In this document: positions 35,401 through 47,400 of the stretch, piece after piece
How positions within the stretch are numbered: position 1 is the stretch's first letter
How the letters are laid out: each line of letters begins with the position of its first letter
Origin: Bathymodiolus brooksi
Lineage: Eukaryota > Mollusca > Bivalvia > Mytilida > Modiolidae
NCBI GenBank assembly: GCA_963680875.1
Contig: OY804588.1
Coordinates: forward strand, 63,254,397-63,318,396
Length of the DNA: 64,000 nt
Direction of reading: 5' to 3'
Notes under the pieces: generated by a model
The model's input: the letters and a program-made list of their open reading frames with translations, nothing else
What the model was told of the DNA's origin: nothing
The model's database searches: none
Translations under genes and position numbers: made by a program

Positions 35401-38400
35401 AGTATGACCAGCTGTGCTCTGCCAGCTGATCCACGGGTGATGAGTGGAGAGTAACAGAAGTGTGACCAGCTGTACTCTGCCAGCTGATCCACGGGTGATG
35501 TGTGGAGAATAACAGAAGTGTGACCTGCTGTGATCTGCCAGCCGATCCACGTGTGATGAGTGGAGTGTAACAGAAGTGTGACCAGCTGTGCTTTGCCAGC
35601 TGATCCACGGGTGATGAGCGGAGAGTAACAGAAGTGTGACCAGCTATTCTCTGCCAGCTGACACACGGGTGTTGAGTGGAGAGTAACTGAAGTGTGACCA
35701 GTGTTCTCTGCCAGCTAACATACGGGTGATGACGGTAGATTAACAGCAGTGTGACCAGCTGTGCTCTGTCAGCTGATCCACGGGTGATAAGTGGAGAGTA
35801 ACAGAAGTGTGACCAGCTGTACTCTGCCAGCTGATTCACTGGTGATGAGTGGAGAGTAACAGAAGTGTGACCAGCTGTGCTATGTCAGCTGATCAACGGG
35901 TGATGAGTGTAGAGTAACAGAAGTGTGACCAGCTGTGCTTTGCCAGCTGATCCACGGGTGATGATTGGAGAGTAACAGAAGCGTGACTAGCTGTACTCTT
36001 CCAGCTGATCCACGGGTGATGAGTGGAGAGTAACAGAAGTGTGACCAGCTGTACTCTGCCAGCTGATTCACGGGTGACGTGTGGAGAGTAACAGAAATGT
36101 GACCTGCTGTGATCTGCCAGTTGATCCACGGGTGATGAGTGGAGTGTAACAGAAGTTTGACCAGCTGTGCTTTACCAGCTGATCCACGGGTGATGAGTGG
36201 AGAGTAAGAGAAGTGTGACCAGCTATTCTCTGCCAGCTGACACACGGGTGTTGAGTGGAGAGTAACAGCAGTTTGGCCAGCTGTGCTCTGCCAGCTGATC
36301 CACGGATGTTAAGAGGAGAGTAACAGAAGTTTGACCAGCTGTACTCTGCCAGCTGATTCACTGGTGATGAGTGGAGAGTAACAGATATGTGACATGCTGT
36401 GCTATGTCAGCTGAACCACGGGTGATGAGTGTAGAGTAACAGAAGTGTGACCAGCTGTGCTTTGCCAGCTGATCCACGGGTGACGAGTGGAGAGTAACAG
36501 AAGTGTAACCAGCTTTGAACTGCCAGCTGATCAACGGGTGATGAGTGGAGAGTAACCAGAGTGTGACCAGAAGTACTCTGCCAGCTGATCAACGGGTTAT
36601 GAGTGGAGAGTAGCAGAAGTGTGACCAGCTGTGCTCTGCCAGCTGACCCATGGGTGATGAGTTGAGAGTAACCGAAGTGTGAACAGAAGTAGTCTGCCAG
36701 CTGATCCACGGGTTATGAGTGGAGAGTAGCAGAAGTATGACCAGCTGTGCTCTGCGAGCTGATCCACGGGTGATAAGTGGAGAGTAACCGAAGTGTGATC
36801 ATCTGTACTCTGCCAGCTGATCCACGGGTGATGAGTGGAGAGTAGCAGAAGTGTGACCAGCCGTGCTTTGCCAGCTGATCCACGGGTGATGACACTTGAG
36901 AGTAACAGAAGTTTGACCAGCTGTGCTCTGCCATCTGACACACGGGTGTTGAGTGGAGAGTAACCGAAGTGTGACCAGTGTGCTCTGCCAGCTGACACAC
37001 GGGTGATGACTGGAGAGTAACAGACGTGTGACCAGCTGTGCTCTGTCAATTGATCCACGGGTGATGAGTGGAGAGTAACAGAAGTGTGACCAGCTGTACT
37101 CTGCCAGCTGACACACGGGTGTTGAGTGGAGAGTAACCGAAGTGTGAACAGTGTGCTCTGCCAGCTGACACACGGGTGATGACTGGAGAGTAACAGAAGT
37201 GTGACCAGCTGTTCTCTTCCAGTTGATCCACGGGTGATGAGTGGAGAGTAACAGAAGTGTGACCAGCTGTACTCTGCCAGCTGACACACGGGTGTTGAGT
37301 GGAGAGTAACCGAAGTGTGACCAGTGTGGTCTGCCAGCTGACACATGGGTGATGATTGGAGAGTAACAGAAGTATGACCAGCTGTGCTCTGCCAGCTGAT
37401 CCACGGGTGATGAGTGGAGAGTAACAGAAGTGTGACCAGCTGTACTCTGCCAGCTGATCCACGGGTGATGTGTGGAGAATAACAGAAGTGTGACCTGCTG
37501 TGATCTGCCAGCCGATCCACGGGTGATGAGTGGAGTGTAACAGAAGTGTGACCAGCTGTGCTTTGCCAGCTGATCCACGGGTGATGAGCGGAGAGTAACA
37601 GAAGTGTGACCAGCTATTCTCTGCCAGCTGATCCACGGGTGACGTGTGGAGAGTAACAGAAGTGTGACCAGCTGTGATCTGCCAGCTGATCCACGGGTGA
37701 TGAGTGGAGTGTAACAGAAGTTTGACCAGCTGTGCTTTACCAGCTGATCCACGGGTGATGAGTGGAGAGTAAGAGAAGTGTGACCAGCTATTCTCTGCCA
37801 GCTGACACACGGGTGTTGAGTGGAGAGTAACTGAAGTGTGACCAGTGTGCTCTGCCAGCTAACAGACGGGTGATGACGGTAGAGTAACAGCAGTTTGGCC
37901 AGCTGTGCTCTGCCAGCTGATCCACGGGTGATAAGAGGAGAGTAACAGAAGTGTGACCAGCTGTACTCTGCCAGCTGATTCACTGGTGATGAGTGGAGAG
38001 TAACAGATATGTGACATGCTGTGCTATGTCAGCTGAACCACGGGTGATGAGTGTAGAGTAAAAGAAGTGTGACCAGCTGTGCTTTGCCAGCTGATCAACG
38101 GGTGATGAGTGGAGAGTAACCGGAGTGTGACCAGAAGTACTCTGCCAGCTGATCAACGGGTTATGAGTGGAGAGTAGCAGAAGTGTGACCAGCTGTGCTC
38201 TGCCAGCTGACCCATGGGTGATGAGTGGAGAGTAACCGAAGTGTGACCAGAAGTAGTCTGCCAGCTGATCCACGGGTTATGAGTGGAGAGTAGCAGAAGT
38301 ATGACCAGCTGTGCTTTGCCAGCTGATCCACGGGTGATAAGTGGAGAGTAACCGAAGTGTGATCATCTGTACTCTGCCAGCTGAACCACGGGTGATGAGT

Positions 38401-41400
38401 GGAGAGTAACAGAAGTGTGACCAGCCGTGCTTTGCCAGCTGATCCACGGGTGATGAAACTTGATAGTAACAGAAGTTTGACCAGCTGTGCTCTGCCATCT
38501 GACACACGGGTGTTGAGTGGAGATTAACCGAAGTGTGACCAGTGTGCTCTGCCAGCTGACACACGGGTAATGACTGGAGAGTAACAGAAGTGTGACCAGC
38601 TGTGCTCTGTCAGCTGATCCACGGGTGATAAGTGGAGAGTAACAGAAGTGTGACCAGCTGTACTCTGCCAGCTGATTCACTGGTGATGAGTGGAGAGTAA
38701 CAGAAGTGTGACCAGCTGTGCTATGTCAGCTGATCCACGGGTGATGAGTGTAGAGTAACAGAAGTGTGACCAGCTGTGCTTTGCCAGCTGATCCACGAGT
38801 GATGATTGGAGAGTAACAGAAGTGTAACCAGCTGTGCTCTGCCAGCTGATCAACGGGTGATGAGTGGAGAGTATCCGAAGTGTTACCAGAAGTACTCTGC
38901 CAGCTGATCAACGGGTTATGAGTGGAGAGTAGCAGAAGTGTGACAAGCTGTGCTCTGCCAGCTGACCCATGGGTGATGAGTGGAGAGTAACCGAAGTGTG
39001 ACCAGAAGTAGTCTGCCAGCTGATCCACGAGTTATGAGTGGAGAGTAGCATAAGTGTGACCAGTGTGCCCTGCCAGTTGATCCACGGGTGATAAGTGGAG
39101 AGTAACAGAAGTGTGACCAGCTGTACTCTGCCAGCTGATTCACTGGTGATGAGTGGAGAGTAACAGAAGTGTGACCAGCTGTGCTATGTCAGCTGATACA
39201 CGGGTGATGAGTGTAGAGTAACAGAAGTGTGACCAGCTGTGCTTTGCCAGCTGATCCACGGGTGATGATTGGAGAGTAACAGAAGTGTGACCAGCTGTGC
39301 TTTGCCAGCTGATCCACGGGTGACGAATGGAGAGTAACAGAAGTGTAACCAGCTGTGCTCTGCCAGCTGATCAACGGGTGATGAGTGGAGAGTAACCGAA
39401 GTGTGACCAGCTGTGCTCTGCCAGCTGACCCATGGGTGATGAGTGGAGAGTAACCGAAGTGTGACCAGAAGTAGTCTGCCAGCTGATCCACGGGTTATGA
39501 GTGGAGAGTAGCAGAAGTGTGACCAGCTGTTCCCTGCCAGTTGATCCACGGGTGATAAGTGGAGAGTAACCGAAGTGTGATCATCTGTACTCTGCCAGCT
39601 GATCCACGGGTGATGAGTGGAGAGTAACAGAAGTTTGACCAGCTGTGCCCTGCCATCTGACACACGGGTGTTGTGTGGACAGTAACCGAAGTGTGACCAG
39701 TGTGCTCTGCCAGCTGACACACGGGTGATGACTGGAGAGTAACAGAAGTGTGATCAGCTGTGCTCTGCCAGTTGATCCACGGGTGATGAGTGGAGAGTAG
39801 CAGAAGTGTGACCAACTGTGCTCTGCCAGCTGACCCATGGGTGATGAGTGGAGAGTAACCGAAGTGTGACCAGAAGTAGTCTGCCAGCTGATCCACGGGT
39901 TATGAGTGGAGAGTAGCAGAAGTGTGACCAGCTGTGCCCTGCCAGTTGATCCACGGGTGATAAGTGGAGAGTAACCGAAGTGTGATCATCTGTACTCTGC
40001 CAGCTGATCCACGGGTGATGAGTGGAGAGCAACAGAAGTGTGACCAGCAGTGCATTGCCAGCTGATCCACGGGCGATGACTTGAGAGTAACAGAAGTTTG
40101 ACCAGCTGTGCTCTGCCATCTGACACACAGGTGTTGAGTGGAGAGTAACCGAAGTGTGACCAGTGTGGTCTGCCAGCTGACACACGGGTGATGACTGGAG
40201 AGTAACAAAAGTGTGACCAGCTGTGCTCTGCCAGTTGGTCTCACGGGCGATGGATGGAGAGTAACAGAAGTGTGACCAGCTGTTCTCTGCCAGCTGACAC
40301 ACGGGTGTTGAGTAGAGAGTAACTGAAGTGTTACCAGTGTGCTCTGCCAGCTGTCACACGGGTGATGACTGTAGAGTATCAGCAGTGTGACCAGCTGTAC
40401 TCTGCAGCTGATCTACGGGTGATGAGTGGAGAGTTACAGAAGTGTGACCAGCTGTGCTCTGCCAGCTGATCCACGGGTGATGAGTGTAGAGTGACAGAAG
40501 TGTGACCATCTCTACTCTGCCAGCTGATCCAAGGGTGATGAGTGTAGAGTAACAGAAGTGTGACCAGCTGTGCTTTGCCAGCCGATCAACGGGTGATGAT
40601 TGGAGAGTAACAGAAGTTTGACCAGCTGTGCTCTGCCAGCTGATCCACGGGTGATGAGTGGAGAGTAACAGAAGTGTGACCAGCTGTTCTCTGCCAGCTG
40701 ACACACAGGTGTTGATTGGAGAGTAACTGAAGTGTGACCAGTGTGCTCTGCCAGCTGACACACGGGTGATGACTGTAGAGTAACAGCAGTGTGACCAGCT
40801 GTGCTCTGCCAGCTGATCCACGGGTGATGAGTGGAGAGTAACAGAAGTGTGACCAGCTGTACTCTACCAGCTGACACACGGGTGTTCAGTTGAGAGTAAC
40901 CGAAGTGTGACCGGTGTGCTCTGCCAGCTGACACACTGGTGATGACTGGAGAGTAACAGAAGTGTGACCAGCTGTGGTCTGCCAGCTGATCCACGGGTGA
41001 TCAGTGAAGAGTAACAGAAATGTGACCAGCTGTACTCTGCCAGCTGATCCACGGGTGATGAGTGGAGAGTAACAGAAGTGTGACCAGCTGTGCTCTGCCA
41101 GCTGATCCACGGGTGATGAGTGGAGTGTAACAGAAGTGTGACCAGCTGTGCTTTGCCAGCTGACCCACGGGTGATGAATGGAGAGTAACAGAAGTGTGAC
41201 CAGCTGTTCTATGCCAGCTGACACACGGGTGTTGAGTGGAGAGTAACTGAAGTGTGACCAGTGTGCTCTGCCAGCTGACACACGGGTGATGACTAGAGTT
41301 ACAGCAGTGTGACCAGCTGTACTCTGCCAGCTGATCTACGAGTGATGAGTGGAGAGTAACAGAAGTGTGACCAGCTGTGCTCTGCCAGCTGATCCACGGG

Positions 41401-44400
41401 TGATGAGTGTAGAGTGACAGAAGTGTGACCATCTCTACTCTGCAAGCTGATCCACGGGTGATGAGTGTAGAGTAACAGAAGTGTGACCAGCTGTGCTTTG
41501 CCAGCCGATTCACGGGTGATGATTGGAGAGTAACAGAAGTTTGACTAGCTGTACTCTGCCAGCTGATAAACGGGTGTTGAGTGGAGAGTAACAGAAGTGT
41601 GACCAGCTGTTCTCTGCCAGCTGACACACGGGTGTTGATTGGAGAGTAACAGCAGTGTGACCAGCTGTGCTCTGCCAGCTGATCCACGGGTGATAACTGG
41701 AGAGTAACAGAAGTGTGACCAGCTGTGCTCTGCCAGCTGATCCACGGGTGATGAGCTTAGAGTAACAGAAGTGTGACCAGCTGTGCTTTGCCAGCCGATC
41801 CACGTGTGATGATTGGAGAGTAACAGAAGTGTGACCAGCTCTACTCTGCCAGCTGATCCACGGGTGATGAGTGCAGAGTAACAGAAGTGTGACCAGCTGT
41901 TCTCTGCCAGCTGACCCACTGATGATGAGTGGAGAGTAACAGAAATGTGAACAGTTGTTCTCTGCCAGCTGATCCACGGGTTATGAGTGGAGAGTAATCG
42001 AAGTGTGACCAGCTGTGCTCTGCCAGCTGATCCACGTGTGATGAGTGGAGAGTAACAGAAGTGTGACCAGCTGTTCTCTTCCAGTTGATCCACGGGTGAT
42101 GAGTGGAGAGTAACAGAAGTGTGACCAGCTGTACTCTGCCAGCTGACACACGGGTGTTGAGTGGAGAGTAACTGAAGTGTGACCAGTGTGGTCTGCCAGC
42201 TGACACATGGGTGATGATTGGAGAGTAACAGAAGTATGACCAGCTGTGCTCTGCCAGCTGATCCACGGGTGATGAGTGGAGAGTAAGAGAAGTTTGACCA
42301 GCTGTACTCTGCTAGCTGATCCACGGGTGATGTGTGGAGAGTAACAGAAGTGTGACCTGCTGTGATCTGCCAGCCGATCCACGGGTGATGAGTGGAGTGT
42401 AACAGAAGTGTGACCAGCTGTGCTTTGCCAGCTGATCCACGGGTGATGAGTGGAGAGTAACAGAAGTGTGACCAGCTATTCTCTGCCAGCTGACACACGG
42501 GTGTTGAGTGGAGAGTAACTGAAGTGTGACCAGTGTGCTCTGCCAGCTAACATACGGGTGATGACGGTAGATTAACAGCAGTGTGACCAGCTGTGCTCTG
42601 TCAGCTGATCCACGGGTGATAAGTGGAGAGTAACAGAAGTGTGACCAGCTGTACTCTGCCAGCTGATTCACTGGTGATGAGTGGAGAGTAACAGAAGTGT
42701 GACCAGCTGTGCTATGTCAGCTGATCCACGGGTGATGAGTGTAGAGTAACAGAAGTGTGACCAGCTGTGCTTTGCCAGCTGATCCACGGGTGATGATTGG
42801 AGAGTAACAGAAGTGTAACCAGCTGTGCTCTGCCAGCTGATCAACGGGTGATGAGTGGAGAGTATCCGAAGTGTTACCAGAAGTACTCTGCCAGCTGATC
42901 AACGGGTTATGAGTGGAGAGTAGCAGAAGTGTGACAAGCTGTGCTCTGCCAGCTGACCCATGGGTGATGAGTGGAGAGTAACCGAAGTGTGACCAGAAGT
43001 AGTCTGCCAGCTGATCCACGGGTTATGAGTGGAGAGTAGCATAAGTGTGACCAGCTGTGCCCTGCCAGTTGATCCACGGGTGATAAGTGGAGAGTAACAG
43101 AAGTGTGACCAGCTGTACTCTGCCAGCTGATTCACTGGTGATGAGTGGAGAGTAACAGAAGTGTGACCAGCTGTGCTATGTCAGCTGATACACGGGTGAA
43201 TAGTGTAGAGTAACAGAAGTGTGACCAGCTGTGCTTTGCCAGCTGATCCACGGGTGATGATTGGAGAGTAACAGAAGTGTGACCAGCTGTGCTTTGCCAG
43301 CTGATCCACGGGTGACGAATGGAGAGTAACAGAAGTGTAACCAGCTGTGCTCTGCCAGCTGATCAACGGGTGATGAGTGGAGAGTAACCGAAGTGTGACC
43401 AGCTGTGCTCTGCCAGCTGACCCATGGGTGATGAGTGGAGAGTAACCGAAGTGTGACCAGAAGTAGTCTGCCAGCTGATCCACGGGTTATGAGTGGAGAG
43501 TAGCAGAAGTGTGACCAGCTGTGCCCTGCCAGTTCATCCACGGGTGATAAGTGGAGAGTAACCGAAGTGTGATCATCTGTACTCTGCCAGCTGATCCACG
43601 GGTGATGAGTGGAGAGTAACAGAAGTTTGACCAGCTGTGCCCTGCCATCTGACACACGGGTGTTGTGTGGACAGTAACCGAAGTGTGACCAGTGTGCTCT
43701 GCCAGCTGACACACGGGTGATGACTGGAGAGTAACAGAAGTGTGATCAGCTGTGCTCTGCCAGTTGATCCACGGGTGATGAGTGGAGAGTAGCAGAAGTG
43801 TGACCAACTGTGCTCTGCCAGCTGACCCATGGGTGATGAGTGGAGAGTAACCGAAGTGTGACCAGAAGTAGTCTGCCAGCTGATCCACGGGTTATGAGTG
43901 GAGAGTAGCAGAAGTGTGACCAGCTGTGCCCTGCCAGTTGATCCACGGGTGATAAGTGGAGAGTAACCGAAGTGTGATCATCTGTACTCTGCCAGCTGAT
44001 CCACGGGTGATGAGTGGAGAGCAACAGAAGTGTGACCAGCAGTGCATTGCCAGCTGATCCACGGGCGATGACTTGAGAGTAACAGAAGTTTGACCAGCTG
44101 TGCTCTGCCATCTGACACACAGGTGTTGAGTGGAGAGTAACCGAAGTGTGACCAGTGTGGTCTGCCAGCTGACACACGGGTGATGACTGGAGAGTAACAA
44201 AAGTGTGACCAGCTGTGCTCTGCCAGTTGATCTCACGGGTGATGAATGGAGAGTAACAGAAGTGTGACCAGCTGTTCTCTGCCAGCTGACACACGGGTGT
44301 TGAGTAGAGAGTAACTGAAGTGTTACCAGTGTACTCTGCCAGCTGTCACACGGGTGATGACTGTAGAGTATCAGCAGTGTGACCAGCTGTACTCTGCAGC

Positions 44401-47400
44401 TGATCTACGGGTGATGAGTGGAGAGTTACAGAAGTGTGACCAGCTGTGCTCTGCCAGCTGATCCACGGGTGATGAGTGTAGAGTGACAGAAGTGTGACCA
44501 TCTCTACTCTGCCAGCTGATCCAAGGGTGATGAGTGTAGAGTAACAGAAGTGTGACCAGCTGTGCTTTGCCAGCCGATCAACGGGTGATGATTGGAGAGT
44601 AACAGAAGTTTGACCAGCTGTGCTCTGCCAGCTGATCCACGGGTGATGAGTGGAGAGTAACAGAAGTGTGACCAGCTGTTCTCTGCCAGCTGACACACAG
44701 GTGTTGATTGGAGAGTAACTGAAGTGTGACCAGTGTGCTCTGCCAGCTGACACACGGGTGATGACTGTAGAGTAACAGCAGTGTGACCAGCTGTGCTCTG
44801 CCAGCTGATCCACGGGTGATAACTGGAGAGTAACAGAAGTGTGACCAGCTATGCTCTGCCAGCTGATCCACGGGTGATGAGTGGAGAGTAACAGAAGTGT
44901 GACCAGCTGTACTCTACCAGCTGACACACGGGTGTTCAGTTGAGAGTAACCGAAGTGTGACCGGTGTGCTCTGCCAGCTGACACACTGGTGATGACTGGA
45001 GAGTAACAGAAGTGTGACCAGCTGTGGTCTGCCAGCTGATCCACGGGTGATCAGTGAAGAGTAACAGAAATGTGACCAGCTGTACTCTGCCAGCTGATCC
45101 ACGGGTGATGAGTGGAGAGTAACAGAAGTGTGACCAGCTGTGCTCTGCCAGCTGATCCACGGGTGATGAGTGGAGTGTAACAGAAGTGTGACCAGCTGTG
45201 CTTTGCCAGCTGACCCACGGGTGATGAATGGAGAGTAACAGAAGTGTGACCAGCTGTTCTATGCCAGCTGACACACGGGTGTTGAGTGGAGAGTAACTGA
45301 AGTGTGACCAGTGTGCTCTGCCAGCTGACACACGGGTGATGACTAGAGTTACAGCAGTGTGACCAGCTGTACTCTGCCAGCTGATCTACGAGTGATGAGT
45401 GGAGAGTAACAGAAGTGTGACCAGCTGTGCTCTGCCAGCTGATCCACGGGTGATGAGTGTAGAGTGACAGAAGTGTGACCATCTCTACTCTGCAAGCTGA
45501 TCCACGGGTGATGAGTGTAGAGTAACAGAAGTGTGACCAGCTGTGCTTTGCCAGCCGATTCACGGGTGATGATTGGAGAGTAACAGAAGTTTGACTAGCT
45601 GTACTCTGCCAGCTGATAAACGGGTGTTGAGTGGAGAGTAACAGAAGTGTGACCAGCTGTTCTCTGCCAGCTGACACACGGGTGTTGATTGGAGAGTAAC
45701 AGCAGTGTGACCAGCTGTGCTCTGCCAGCTGATCCACGGGTGATAACTGGAGAGTAACAGAAGTGTGACCAGCTGTGCTCTGCCAGCTGATCCACGGGTG
45801 ATGAGTTTAGAGTAACAGAAGTGTGACCAGCTGTGCTTTGCCAGCCGATCCACGTGTGATGATTGGATAGTAACAGAAGTGTGACCAGCTCTACTCTGCC
45901 AGCTGATCCATGGGTGATGAGTGCAGAGTAACAGAAGTGTGACCAGCTGTTCTCTGCCAGCTGACCCACTGATGATGAGTGGAGAGTAACAGAAATGTGA
46001 ACAGTTGTTCTCTGCCAGCTGATCCACGGGTTATGAGTGGAGAGTAATCGAAGTGTGACCAGCTGTGCTCTGCCAGCTGATCCACGTGTGATGAGTGGAG
46101 AGTAACAGAAGTGTGACCAGCTGTGCTTTGCCAGCTGATCCACGGGTGATGACTTGAGAGTAACAGAAGTGTGACCAGCTGCCAGCTGACACACGGGTGT
46201 TGAGTGGAGAGTACCCGAAATGTGACCAGTGTGCTCTGCCAGCTGACACACGGGTGATGACTGGAGAGTAACAGAAGTGTGACCAGCTGTACTCTGGCAG
46301 CTGACACACGGGTGTTGAGTTGAGAGTAACCGAAGTGTGACCAGTGTGTTCTGCCAGCTGACACACGGGTGATGACTGGAGAGTAACAGAAGTATGACCA
46401 GCTGTCCTCTGCCAGCTGATCCACGGGTGATAAGTGAAGAGTAACAGAAGCGTGACCAGCTGTACTCTTCCAGCTGATCCACGGGTGATGAGTGGAGAGT
46501 AACAGAAGTGTGACCAGCTGTACTCTGCCAGCTGATCCACGGGTGATGTGTGGAGTGTAACAGAAGTGTGACCAGCTGTGCTTTGCCAGCTGATCCACGG
46601 GTGATGAGTGGAGAGTAACAGAAGTGTGACCAGCTATTCTCTGCCAGCTGACACACGGGTGTTGAGTGGAGAGTAACTGAAGTGTGACCAGTGTGCTCTG
46701 CCAGCTAACAGACGGGTGATGACGGTAGAGTAACAGCAGTGTGACCAGCTGTGCTTTGCCAGCTGATCCACGGGTGATAAGTGGAGAGTAAAAGAAGTGT
46801 GACCAGCTGTACTCTGCCAGCTGATTCACTGGTGATGAGTGGAGAGCAACAGAAGTGTGACCAGCAGTGCATTGCCAGCTGATCCACGGGCGATGACTTG
46901 AGAGTAACAGAAGTTTGACCAGCTGTGCTCTGCCATCTGACACACAGGTGTTGAGTAGAGAGTAACCGAAGTGTGACCAGTGTGGTCTGCCAGCTGACAC
47001 ACGGGTGATGACTGGAGAGTAACAAAAGTGTGACCAGCTGTGCTCTGCCAGTTGATCTCACGGGTGATGAATGGAGAGTAACAGAAGTGTGACCAGCTGT
47101 TCTCTGCCAGCTGACACACGGGTGTTGAGTAGAGAGTAACTGAAGTGTTACCAGTGTGCTCTGCCAGCTGTCACACGGGTGATGACTGTAGAGTATCAGC
47201 AGTGTGACCAGCTGTACTCTGCAGCTGATCTACGGGTGATGAGTGGAGAGTTACAGAAGTGTGACCAGCTGTGCTCTGCCAGCTGATCCACGGGTGATGA
47301 GTGTAGAGTGACAGAAGTGTGACCATCTCTACTCTGCCAGCTGATCCAAGGGTGATGAGTGTAGAGTAACAGAAGTGTGACCAGCTGTGCTTTGCCAGCC